The translations under genes were made by a program, and so were the position numbers. The notes under the pieces are model-generated. The model saw nothing but the letters and a program-made list of their open reading frames with translations. It did not search any database and was not told the DNA's origin. Positions 32,611-39,825 of a stretch of 55,551 nt of DNA are shown piece by piece. Source of the stretch: Bacteroidaceae bacterium (lineage in GTDB: Bacteria; Bacteroidota; Bacteroidia; Bacteroidales; Bacteroidaceae); contig JAFZYE010000075.1 of assembly GCA_017616445.1 (NCBI GenBank), positions 1-55,551 of the forward strand, written 5' to 3'. Positions within the stretch are counted from its first letter, which is position 1, and every line of letters starts with the position of its first letter.

Positions 32611-32640
32611 TGTCATCGTAGTTTCCGCTGAATCACACCT

Positions 32641-32712
32641 TTTTATTATTATGATAATTATATATATTATTGTATATATATTAATACATAAATATTAATA
32701 ATTAATATCTTA
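32641..32712. other. A/T-rich segment, possible unwinding element
   Basis: About 72 bp contain only about four G or C. The segment sits between forward and reversed GATGAC repeats. The word ATATTAATAATTAAT here also occurs downstream of the right-hand copy (about 38453-38467). Confidence 0.55.
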
Positions 32713-32755
32713 CTAACAAACCGTTGCGCACAAAGAAAAATAAAAATAGGTAGGT

Positions 32756-32780
32756 GTCATCATTGTCATCATTGTCATCG
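32756..32780 (-). repeat. Reversed GATGAC repeats
   Basis: On the minus strand this reads CGATGACAAT, GATGACAAT, GATGAC. TTTCGCAAA flanks both this cluster (32782-32790) and the forward one (32550-32558), making a mirrored arrangement around the A/T segment. Confidence 0.75.
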
Positions 32781-32930
32781 ATTTCGCAAAGTGCCTCCTG
32801 CATACCTGTGGGCATGTTTGACTATGAAAAACGATGACAACAGCGATGACAATTGCCCCAAAAACCACTACCCTGATTCAGGGCGTTGGTTCTAAAGTGC
32901 TGTAGGTGAGCAGAAAAATGTGTTGAATTG

Positions 32931-32962
32931 TTTGGTTAATAGATTTATTCTTCGTATCTTTG
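32931..32962 (+). promoter_or_regulatory. Promoter reaching the start codon of the 32967 gene
   Basis: TTTG at 32931-32934, exactly 20 bp, TATCTTTG at 32955-32962. The predicted start (about 32969) falls within the ATG at 32967, so the mRNA would be leaderless or start with a very short leader. Confidence 0.75.
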
Positions 32963-32966
32963 CAGC

Positions 32967-33677
32967 ATGAACTCGAAACTGATTAAACTCGATGCACCCT
33001 ACAACCTTATCTATGCAGGGGGCAAGGTCGGCTGGCACATCGCCACGCTGATGGTATGGAACGACGATGAGGAGGCACCAGGTGGCATTATGGATGCTGC
33101 CTCGTATCCTGTCATCGACGAAGGTGAGGAATTTCCCGCAGGCACGCTCTGCGAGTATGCCGAGTTGCACGACTGCCGTGTGCTTTGCTCGTATTCCGAG
33201 AAGAGGCAATGCCACGCCACTAACCTCCTTTGGGTGATGAAACACATTGAGTACGACTATCAACAGTTGGAGCCCGCTGGCCCTGAATATATCCTGGAGC
33301 GAATGAAGTTGTTGGGATGCCAGATTGTTATGCCCACAGAGAAAGACAAGGAAACAGGCGAAGAATTGCCAGTGATGCGCTACGATGCCCATCTTGATGT
33401 GATGTGCATCAAAGGTTTCGGCGGCGACAAAGATGATGTCTACCATGTTCGCAGTAATCGTTTCGATGGTTTCTACTTCGAGTCAGAAGGCACAGAAAAA
33501 GAAATCTACAACGACCTGAGCTATCAGTTGCACGTCTATCAGCAATACTTCTACGACGACCTCATCAGCATACAGTTCCTTCCCGATTGCGGACTGCTGA
33601 TGAAGGCGACCAACCGTTTGAACGCTGACCAACATATTGAGGGATTCAAGCATGACGACAACGCTGACTGGTATTGA
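32967..33677 (+). CDS. Hypothetical protein of the accessory block
   Basis: A 236-residue soluble, acidic protein with no signal peptide or membrane segment. The N-terminus (MNSKLIKLDAPYNLIYAGG) follows a consensus promoter directly; several Tyr/Trp-rich beta segments are present. I recognise no domain. Its end overlaps the next gene by 26 nt, so the two are probably translated together. Given its neighbour, a role in replication or maintenance of the element is possible but unproven. Confidence 0.7.
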   Translation: MNSKLIKLDAPYNLIYAGGKVGWHIATLMVWNDDEEAPGGIMDAASYPVIDEGEEFPAGTLCEYAELHDCRVLCSYSEKRQCHATNLLWVMKHIEYDYQQLEPAGPEYILERMKLLGCQIVMPTEKDKETGEELPVMRYDAHLDVMCIKGFGGDKDDVYHVRSNRFDGFYFESEGTEKEIYNDLSYQLHVYQQYFYDDLISIQFLPDCGLLMKATNRLNADQHIEGFKHDDNADWY

Positions 33678-34242
33678 ACCCATACCCGTGGAATATGTCT
33701 TAGGCATTGCGCAGACGAAGGCTACTGATGCCCAACGACGTCCCTACATCGACCTCATAGAGCGGTGGGGCGACGAGATGAATTGTGCCGATGAAGCCCG
33801 TCGGCTGCTCCGCCAACTGCGTGAGGGTCAAGAAATCGACACTCGGAAGATGCCATGTGAGTTCATGGCTCGCTACCGTCAGCCCGAAGTGGCAGAGCAA
33901 CTCATCGAAATTGTCCGCAAGATCGATGCTGTCATCACTTCAAAGCAAGAGCATTGGACGTGGGCGCACGTGATGCGCGTGATGATTGACGAGGGCATCA
34001 TTCTAAAAACTACACCCAACCGCTTCGACACCCTCATCTGTTCGATGGTTCCTACACGGAAAAGCGACACGGTCCGCAAGCATGGCGACTATGCCTACCT
34101 CATGCGACAGAAAGACTCGTGGCCCTTCTGGACGTCGCAGCCTCACCTCAATCCCGACTTGGCAGCAGCACGCTCCATCTGCAACCAGATTGCCCTCGAG
34201 TTCGCACCCATCCTTACCCGCACCATCCGCCTCGAACTATAG
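33652..34242 (+). CDS. Hypothetical protein, overlaps previous gene
   Basis: A 196-residue, mostly helical, charged protein (VEYVLGIAQTKATDAQRRP, LLRQLREGQEIDTRKMP). No known motif is recognised. The start is the ATG at 33652, within the upstream gene; it ends ALEFAPILTRTIRLEL. A second, diverged copy of just this C-terminal end (LEFAPILPRKIIIEM) is found at 35696-35746, beyond the ATPase gene, showing that a related gene was once there. Confidence 0.7.
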   Translation: MTTTLTGIEPIPVEYVLGIAQTKATDAQRRPYIDLIERWGDEMNCADEARRLLRQLREGQEIDTRKMPCEFMARYRQPEVAEQLIEIVRKIDAVITSKQEHWTWAHVMRVMIDEGIILKTTPNRFDTLICSMVPTRKSDTVRKHGDYAYLMRQKDSWPFWTSQPHLNPDLAAARSICNQIALEFAPILTRTIRLEL

Positions 34243-34272
34243 TTCTATTCGGAATTTATTGTAATCAAGAGC

Positions 34273-34330
34273 AAAATGTTGCGCGTAAACCGCATTTTTT
34301 TAAAAAAGTGTTGTTTGTGTGCAACATTTT
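34273..34330. promoter_or_regulatory. Inverted repeat at the DUF4143 ATPase promoter
   Basis: AAAATGTTGC (34273-34282) and GCAACATTTT (34321-34330) are exact reverse complements. The right arm lies just upstream of the -7 box and between it and the -33 region, so a protein bound here would block the promoter. Confidence 0.65.
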
Positions 34331-34333
34331 TAT

Positions 34334-34341
34334 TATCTTTG
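34334..34341 (+). promoter_or_regulatory. -7 box of the DUF4143 ATPase gene
   Basis: TATCTTTG; the start is expected near 34348, 23 nt before the ATG at 34371. Confidence 0.7.
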
Positions 34342-34370
34342 CAGCGTAAATCCACAAAAAAGGTATTCTT

Positions 34371-35582
34371 ATGGACGTATTATTCAGAAAAAGCGACAGG
34401 CTATTGGCCAACACATCAACAGAAATCATCCGTGACAAAATGGATGAAATTCACTGGAATGCTCAACTTATAAGTATTATGGGCGCTAAAGGTGTGGGCA
34501 AATCGACCCTCATTAAGCAATATCTGAAACAGAACTATAATCCTGGCGATCACCGTGTATTGTACTGCTCGGCTGATACCGTTGATTTCTCTTTGCGTAC
34601 GCTTGTGAGTTTAGCAGAGGAATTCGTGATTCGTGGAGGCGAGTTGCTGGTGATTGACGAGATTCATAAATACAAGTCTGGCAATACAGACTGGAGTCGC
34701 GAAATCAAAGAGATCTATGAATTATTCCCCAATCTGAAAATGATCGTGAGCGGGTCTTCACTACTTCGCTTGAAGGAGGGTGACGCAGACCTGTCGCGTC
34801 GAGCCATCAAATACACGATGTCAGGTCTGTCTTTCCGCGAAGCAATCCGTTTTTATCATGGCCTGACGTTCCCCAAATGGTCATTGGAAGATATATTGGC
34901 TCATCCTTACGATTTGTGGCAGACTGTTTCTGCAAAATGCAAGCCCGTCGCCCTGTTCAAAGAATACTTAGAAAAAGGGTATTATCCTTTCCTGTTGGAA
35001 GGCGAAGGTGAATATTATACGAAAATAGAGCAGGTAGTAAACTATATCATCGAAACCGAATTGCCTCGAATCTGCAAGGTCGATGTGGCCAACGTCAGAA
35101 AACTGCAGGCGCTCATCGCCCTAATTTGTAGTGAGGTTCCTTTTGAATTGAATGCTAATAAGATTGCTGCTGCACTTGAAATCGGGCGTGATACAGTGGT
35201 TGAATACCTCAAATACTTGGGTGATGCCAAAGTGCTGAACCTGTTGTACTCCGATAAGAAAAAGATAGGCAAATTAACTAAACCAGACAAGGTATATCTG
35301 GAAAATCCCAATATCCTCTACGCTTTAGCTCCAAATAAGGTTGAAATTGGCACGTTGCGCGAGACTTTTGCCGTAGGCTGTCTCTCAGAGTCTCATAGCG
35401 TTGAATATGGTAAGGCACAAGGCGACTTCAAGGTTGATTCCAAATATACCATTGAAATCGGCGGTCGCAGCAAGGATTTCTCGCAGATAGCAGGCGTAAA
35501 GGATTCCTATGTATTCGCTGATGATTGGGATATGCCTGACGGAGCTAAACTTCCCCTCTGGATGCTTGGATTCCTGTATTAG
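34371..35582 (+). CDS. AAA_14/DUF4143 ATPase
   Basis: A 403-residue STAND-like ATPase: Walker A GAKGVGKSTLIKQY near 44-57, Walker B ELLVIDEIHKY near 99-109, sensor-like MIVSGSSLLRL, a winged-helix region (NANKIAAALEIGRDTVVEYLKYLG) and the C-terminal DUF4143 nuclease-like fold with an EIGGRSKDF segment. Such proteins are very common accessory genes in Prevotella; their role is not established. It has its own promoter with an inverted repeat and is bracketed by two copies of another gene's 3' end. Confidence 0.85.
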   Translation: MDVLFRKSDRLLANTSTEIIRDKMDEIHWNAQLISIMGAKGVGKSTLIKQYLKQNYNPGDHRVLYCSADTVDFSLRTLVSLAEEFVIRGGELLVIDEIHKYKSGNTDWSREIKEIYELFPNLKMIVSGSSLLRLKEGDADLSRRAIKYTMSGLSFREAIRFYHGLTFPKWSLEDILAHPYDLWQTVSAKCKPVALFKEYLEKGYYPFLLEGEGEYYTKIEQVVNYIIETELPRICKVDVANVRKLQALIALICSEVPFELNANKIAAALEIGRDTVVEYLKYLGDAKVLNLLYSDKKKIGKLTKPDKVYLENPNILYALAPNKVEIGTLRETFAVGCLSESHSVEYGKAQGDFKVDSKYTIEIGGRSKDFSQIAGVKDSYVFADDWDMPDGAKLPLWMLGFLY

Positions 35583-35599
35583 TTGATAGCTTTAGGAAG

Positions 35600-35746
35600 A
35601 TTGTGATTGCAGGAAACGACATTGCGGAATACACTGACGACAAGGGCATTCGTTATATTGGCCTATTCCAGTTCCTACTGCAATGAACGCACAGAGCCCT
35701 CGAGTTCGCACCCATCCTACCTCGCAAAATCATCATTGAAATGTAA
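35600..35746 (+). pseudogene. Remnant 3' ends of two genes
   Basis: Two fragments without starts. 35600-35686 reads IVIAGNDIAEYTDDKGIRYI... and ends in TGA. 35696-35746 reads ALEFAPILPRKIIIEM and stop, homologous to the end of the gene at 33652-34242, with 23 identical bases (34192-34214 and 35696-35718). They look like scars of duplication and loss. Confidence 0.6.
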
Positions 35747-35761
35747 CCAATAGCAACAGGC

Positions 35762-35788
35762 CGTTTCTCCATTAGAGAGACGGCTTTT
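35762..35788 (+). terminator. Terminator downstream of the DUF4143 ATPase
   Basis: GCCGTTTCTC pairs with GAGAGACGGC around a 5-nt loop and is followed by TTTTCTC. Confidence 0.65.
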
Positions 35789-35835
35789 CTCTATTAGCGA
35801 TAAGGCTTCTCTCTCCCAACAACGTTCCAAATTCC

Positions 35836-35891
35836 TTCCGGGATTTTCCAATTTTTTCCGACTTTTTCCAACTTCTTTCCAACTTTCTTCC
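35836..35891. repeat. Helically phased TTCC/T-tract repeats
   Basis: TTCC occurs at 35836, 35846, 35856, 35866, 35877 and 35888, i.e. every 10-11 bp, mostly preceded by 3-6 T and followed by R-A. Phased T/A tracts bend DNA. The array lies about 50 bp upstream of the -7 box of the primase gene. Confidence 0.7.
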
Positions 35892-35939
35892 GACACGAAA
35901 ATCGTGCTCAGAATACATTGTACCGCTATTTATTATATG

Positions 35940-35947
35940 TAACTTTG
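35940..35947 (+). promoter_or_regulatory. -7 box of the primase-helicase gene
   Basis: TAACTTTG with ATTG at about the -33 position (19 bp). Start near 35954; the 30-nt leader carries a GCTGAG/CTCAGC hairpin. Confidence 0.65.
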
Positions 35948-35983
35948 CAGTGCTGAGATCAAAACCCCTCAGCCCAAAGCTAT

Positions 35984-38323
35984 ATGAATAAGGAAATGAA
36001 AATTGCGATGAACCCTACGGTTCGCGCCCCCAAGGGGCAAGTGTTCGAGCACACGCTCGAGGAGTTCGTTAACGTCACCAAGACTGACGAGGTGGCAAGT
36101 TTGATAACCCAGATTCGTGCTACGGAGGACAAGGACGAGCGTCGTCGGTTGAAGGGTCAGCTGCCCTTCCGCTGTCCACATTACTTCCGTTTCCGCGACA
36201 ACCATCGTGCACAGGGCGCCATCCTGCCTGAGGAGTTCACGTTCCAGACTTGTGTCGACATCGACGAGATGGAGCAGGTGGAGCCAGCCCTTTCACGTGC
36301 GTACCTTCTTAATAATGAAGAGGGTGGTCAGTGGCAAGGTATGCTGCTCCACGTGGAATATTCGGCTTCGAAAAAGTTGCACTTGGACATCCGCATTCCT
36401 GTAGGCATGACCATCGAGGAGGCTCAGCGGGCTTACACCAAGGCGTTGGGTGTGGACTTCGATGCCGACTGTTGTTCACCAGAGCGCATGATCTACATCA
36501 CCGATGCTGCCTCACAGCTCTACACCAGTCCTGAATGGCAAATGCGTCTCTCTGATGAGGAAGTGGCCCTGCGTCGTAAGGCTTACGAGGAGCGTGGCCT
36601 CGACATCGACGGACGTGAGCGCAAAATTGCGCCGACATCGGAAGCCCAGCGCAAAAATGCGCCCGGCTCTGAAGCCCAGCCGAAAACTCGACCCGGCTCT
36701 GACTACCCCTCTGAGTACAACGGTATTCCCTACGCAAAGATTGTGGAGGAGCTTGCCGACCAGCTTGGAGGTGCCCCTGAGCATGGCAACCGCAACACCT
36801 TCATCTACACGATGGCCTGTCATCTGCGCCATGTCTGCAATGATGACCCGCAGTGGATTCGCAGCATCATGCCCGACTATGGAGAAAACCATGAGCGCGT
36901 GACGGAAACCATCCAGAATGCCTGCAAGCGCAAGCAATCGGGTGCCATGAGTCCGAAGATGAAACTGACCCTCGACCTCTGTCGTCGCCGAATGAACATG
37001 GAGCAAGGCATGAGCCGTGAGGCGCTGATGGAGGAACCTCAGATGCCACGCCGTCTGCCTGCACCTATCCGTACGGCCATTTCGAAAGTGCCAGAACATT
37101 GTCGTCCGGCTTTGGCTCACGCCATCTTCCCAGCATGGGCAACACGTATGGGCGGTGTGAAACTGGAGTATGCCGACAATTCGGAGATGGAAGCTGTGAT
37201 GATGTGTGTGCTGGTTGCACCTATGTCGACCGGTAAGTCGTGCATCAAGAAGCCTATCGACATCTGCCTGAAGGATATCGTAGCTCGCGATATGCTCTGT
37301 CGCGACCAAGAGCAGCAGTGGAAGGACGAGCAGAACAGCAAGTCGGCCAACAAGAAAGGTAACGTTCGCCCTACGGACATCTGTATTCAAGTGAACGACT
37401 CTGACATGACCAATGCCGCCTTCACCCAGCGACTGGCCGATGCCGAGCGTGCTGGACACAAATGTCTTTACACACGTATGGACGAGGTGGAGATGCTGTC
37501 GAAGATGGCAGGAGGGTCATCGAAAGAGATGGTGAGCCGCATCATCTGTCGCAACTTCGACACCGACATGTATGGTCAGGAACGAGTGGGAGCCCAGTCG
37601 GTGACAGCCCGTGCACCGATACGCTGGTGTTGGAATGCATCGACCACACCTTCCACAGCCATCCGATTCTTCCGAAAGAACGTGAACGATGGTACGGTGT
37701 CGCGTCTGAATTTCTGCACCATCCCGGATGTTGAAGACGATGGCGAGATACCAGTCTACAAGCACTACGACGAGAAGTACGAGCAACAAATCATGGCCTA
37801 CCTCCAACTGCTCGATGAGGCTGCGAATCATGGACTCATCGTCTGCCCGCAAGCCAAGAAACTGGCCCACGAACTGAACCGACTGGGTGTGGAGCGAGCA
37901 GCCTTGTTCGATGATGATGGCTATCGCATCCTGGCACGCCGTGGAACGGTCATTGCCTTCCGCAAAGCCTGCATGCTCTACATCATGAACGGCCAGAAGT
38001 GGAGCAAGGAGATTGAGGACTTCAGCCGCTGGTCGTTCGACTACGACATGTGGTGCAAGATGAACCTGTTCAGCGAAGCGCTTGACGAAGACATGGAAGT
38101 AGAGAAACGTGTGGCCCATGGGGGTATGGCTAACAACCTCGACTTGCTGCCCGACGAGTTCACCCGTGAGGACTGTCGCTCCATGCGCATCCGGCAAGGC
38201 AAGAAGAATCCCAATCCCAAGGACCAGCTGGCGCAGTGGACCAAGCGAGGATTCATCACCCTCGACGAAGCCACGAAGAAGTATCGGAAAACAGAAAAGT
38301 ATCTCTCAAGCCGTGTGGCTTGA
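35984..38323 (+). CDS. Primase-polymerase/P-loop protein (VirE-N, DUF3987-like)
   Basis: A 779-residue protein. Residues about 65-185 match the VirE/BT4734-type N-terminal domain and carry an archaeo-eukaryotic-primase-like pattern: CVDIDE (Asp92, Asp94), SKKLHLDIRI (His133) and SPERMIYIT (165-173). Residues 212-240 are a 10-residue tandem repeat. A DUF3987-like P-loop ATPase follows from about 370, with APMSTGKSC (412-420) and a long helicase-like C-terminus. In mobile elements such fusions serve as replication initiator or primase-helicase. A copy of the GATGAC repeat directly follows the stop codon. Replication of this block is inferred. Confidence 0.75.
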   Translation: MNKEMKIAMNPTVRAPKGQVFEHTLEEFVNVTKTDEVASLITQIRATEDKDERRRLKGQLPFRCPHYFRFRDNHRAQGAILPEEFTFQTCVDIDEMEQVEPALSRAYLLNNEEGGQWQGMLLHVEYSASKKLHLDIRIPVGMTIEEAQRAYTKALGVDFDADCCSPERMIYITDAASQLYTSPEWQMRLSDEEVALRRKAYEERGLDIDGRERKIAPTSEAQRKNAPGSEAQPKTRPGSDYPSEYNGIPYAKIVEELADQLGGAPEHGNRNTFIYTMACHLRHVCNDDPQWIRSIMPDYGENHERVTETIQNACKRKQSGAMSPKMKLTLDLCRRRMNMEQGMSREALMEEPQMPRRLPAPIRTAISKVPEHCRPALAHAIFPAWATRMGGVKLEYADNSEMEAVMMCVLVAPMSTGKSCIKKPIDICLKDIVARDMLCRDQEQQWKDEQNSKSANKKGNVRPTDICIQVNDSDMTNAAFTQRLADAERAGHKCLYTRMDEVEMLSKMAGGSSKEMVSRIICRNFDTDMYGQERVGAQSVTARAPIRWCWNASTTPSTAIRFFRKNVNDGTVSRLNFCTIPDVEDDGEIPVYKHYDEKYEQQIMAYLQLLDEAANHGLIVCPQAKKLAHELNRLGVERAALFDDDGYRILARRGTVIAFRKACMLYIMNGQKWSKEIEDFSRWSFDYDMWCKMNLFSEALDEDMEVEKRVAHGGMANNLDLLPDEFTREDCRSMRIRQGKKNPNPKDQLAQWTKRGFITLDEATKKYRKTEKYLSSRVA
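36619..36708 (+). repeat. Three 30-bp in-frame direct repeats
   Basis: Units at 36619-36648, 36649-36678 and 36679-36708 encode 10-residue repeats (about KxAPxSEAQ). The first two contain a GCGCAAAA..TGCGC palindrome. They lie in the linker between primase-like and P-loop domains. Confidence 0.75.
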
Positions 38324-38344
38324 GAGATATCTTTTTCATTCCAT

Positions 38345-38394
38345 CGATGACAACGATGACGATGACAATGATGACAATAGGGCATTTATTTTTT
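38345..38394 (+). repeat. GATGAC repeat, right copy
   Basis: Matches 32560-32610 base for base over the first 38 bases, then one missing G, then CATTTATTTTTT. It begins 22 bp after the primase stop codon. The two copies bracket the accessory block as direct repeats. Confidence 0.85.
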
Positions 38395-38535
38395 CATCTT
38401 GCGTTCCGTTGTATTCTGTCGGCTCTTTTTAGTGAAAATGTTTGTTTAATTATATTAATAATTAATTACTCTTAAAAAGTGGGGAAATTGTACTAAAAAA
38501 ATTTAACAAATGCGTGGTGTGTCAATAGAAAGTCG

Positions 38536-38543
38536 TATTTTTG
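38536..38543 (+). promoter_or_regulatory. Probable -7 box of the bat operon
   Basis: TATTTTTG fits TAnnTTTG. The start would be near 38550, leaving a 144-nt leader that contains the repeat elements. The -33 region is not consensus. Confidence 0.5.
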
Positions 38544-38562
38544 CGCCCGATAAGAAATAAGA

Positions 38563-38592
38563 GCCCCCTCTGACTCCCCCCAAGGGGGAGGA
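38563..38592. repeat. G/C-rich REP-like element
   Basis: GCCCCCTC...CTCCCCCC-AA-GGGGGAGG is another copy of the palindromic class seen at 336, 30177 and 31998, here between genes. Confidence 0.65.
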
Positions 38593-38693
38593 AGATAGAC
38601 TTTAGACGCTAGACTTTAGCTGAATAACTAAATAGAGAATGATTCAATACTAAAAAATAGTAAATAGTAAATTGTTAAATAGTAAATAAGAAT

Positions 38694-39689
38694 ATGGCAG
38701 AAATTGTAGATATTCGCGAATTGAATGAGCGAATAGAGAAACAAAGCGTATTTGTCACTAACCTGATGACTGGTATGGATCAGGCTATCATCGGTCAGAA
38801 ACACTTGGTGGAATCGTTGTTGATTGGTCTGTTGTCTGACGGACATGTGTTGCTTGAGGGTGTTCCTGGTTTGGCAAAGACGAAGGCGATTCGTACACTG
38901 GCATCGTTGATTGATGCACAGTTCAGCAGAATTCAGTTTACTCCTGACTTGCTTCCTGCCGACGTGATCGGTACGATGATCTATAGTCAGAAGGATGGTC
39001 AGTTCATGGCCAAGAAAGGTCCTGTGTTTGCTAACTTCGTGTTGGCAGACGAAATCAACCGTGCTCCGGCAAAGGTGCAGAGTGCATTGCTCGAAGCGAT
39101 GCAGGAGCGTCAGGTGACTATCAGCACACAGACCTATCCGCTGCCAAAGCCTTTCCTGGTATTGGCTACTCAGAACCCAATCGAGCAGGAGGGTACTTAT
39201 CCGCTGCCTGAAGCTCAGGTGGACCGTTTCATGCTGAAGGTAGTGATTGACTATCCGAAGTTGGAGGAGGAGAAGAAGATTATCCGTCAGAACATCTCGG
39301 GCGAGGATATCAACATCAAACCAATCATGGGCACGAACGACATCGAGGCTGCCCGCAAGGTGGTGCGTGATGTGTACTTGGACGAGAAAATCGAACAGTA
39401 TATCGCTGACATCGTGTTTGCTACCCGTTATCCAGAGAAGTACAAGTTGCAGGAGCTGAAGGGCTTGATTTCGTTCGGTGGTTCTCCACGTGCGTCTATC
39501 AACCTGGCTTTGGCTTCACGTGCCTTTGCATTCATCAAGCATCGTGGCTATGTCATTCCAGAGGATGTACGTGCCATCGCTCATGATGTGCTGCGCCATC
39601 GTATCGGACTGACTTACGAGGCTGAGGCAAGCAACGTGACTTCGGAGGAGATTGTGAGCAAGATACTGAATAAGGTGGAAGTACCTTAG
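38694..39689 (+). CDS. moxR: MoxR-family AAA+ ATPase
   Basis: A 331-residue AAA_3 ATPase: Walker A GVPGLAKTK near 60, Walker B VLADEINRAPAKVQ, sensor TQNPIEQEGTYPLPEAQVDRF and a C-terminal lid. MoxR proteins act as chaperones, typically with von Willebrand A proteins, which follow here. It is the first gene of the bat (aerotolerance) cluster known from Bacteroides fragilis. Confidence 0.92.
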   Translation: MAEIVDIRELNERIEKQSVFVTNLMTGMDQAIIGQKHLVESLLIGLLSDGHVLLEGVPGLAKTKAIRTLASLIDAQFSRIQFTPDLLPADVIGTMIYSQKDGQFMAKKGPVFANFVLADEINRAPAKVQSALLEAMQERQVTISTQTYPLPKPFLVLATQNPIEQEGTYPLPEAQVDRFMLKVVIDYPKLEEEKKIIRQNISGEDINIKPIMGTNDIEAARKVVRDVYLDEKIEQYIADIVFATRYPEKYKLQELKGLISFGGSPRASINLALASRAFAFIKHRGYVIPEDVRAIAHDVLRHRIGLTYEAEASNVTSEEIVSKILNKVEVP

Positions 39690-39699
39690 CGAGTTGAAA

Positions 39700-39822
39700 G
39701 TTGATAGTTTAGAGTTTATAGTCAGTTTATTAGGTTAATAGTTTAATAGGTTAATCTATAAATAGTTAAATTGTAAATGAATAAATTGTCAATAAATAGT
39801 TAATAGTTAAATAGTAAATAAA
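39700..39822. repeat. Degenerate heptamer arrays between moxR and the DUF58 gene
   Basis: AAGTTGA, TAGTTTA, GAGTTTATAG, TTAATAG, AATAGTT and AATAGTA words fill the spacer up to the GTG start at 39826. Confidence 0.6.
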
Positions 39823-39825
39823 ACG

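Larger units (their letters stand above)
32361..32966. other. Origin-like intergenic region
   Basis: This 606-bp spacer has no gene. In order: a terminator, four 22-bp-periodic repeats (32450-32537), forward GATGAC repeats (32560-32590), an almost pure A/T stretch (32641-32712), reversed GATGAC repeats (32756-32780), a further forward pair (32832-32853) and a full promoter (32931-32962). Repeats plus an A/T-rich segment are the parts list of an iteron-type replication origin. Confidence 0.6.
35583..35983. other. Gene-free stretch: remnants, terminator, phased T-tracts, promoter
   Basis: The stretch contains gene remnants (35600-35746), a terminator (35762-35788), six TTCC/T-tract repeats at helical spacing (35836-35891), a CACGA-AAA-TCGTG palindrome near 35895-35908 and the promoter of the primase gene. 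Confidence 0.65.
38324..38693. other. Gene-free stretch at the right end of the accessory block
   Basis: It holds the right GATGAC copy, an A/T-rich stretch (about 38430-38475), a TATTTTTG -7 box (38536-38543), a G/C-rich palindromic element (38563-38592) and two heptamer arrays (38597-38624; about 38652-38690). It leads into moxR. Confidence 0.65.

Noticed and set aside
38343-38390. GATGAC repeat as coding for an acidic tail
   Set aside because: It lies after the primase stop codon, its other copy is intergenic, and no frame with a start uses it sensibly.
32450-38394. The accessory block as a prophage or conjugative element
   Set aside because: No integrase, capsid, relaxase or transfer genes are seen; only repeats plus a primase-like gene support a replicon, so that weaker reading is given.
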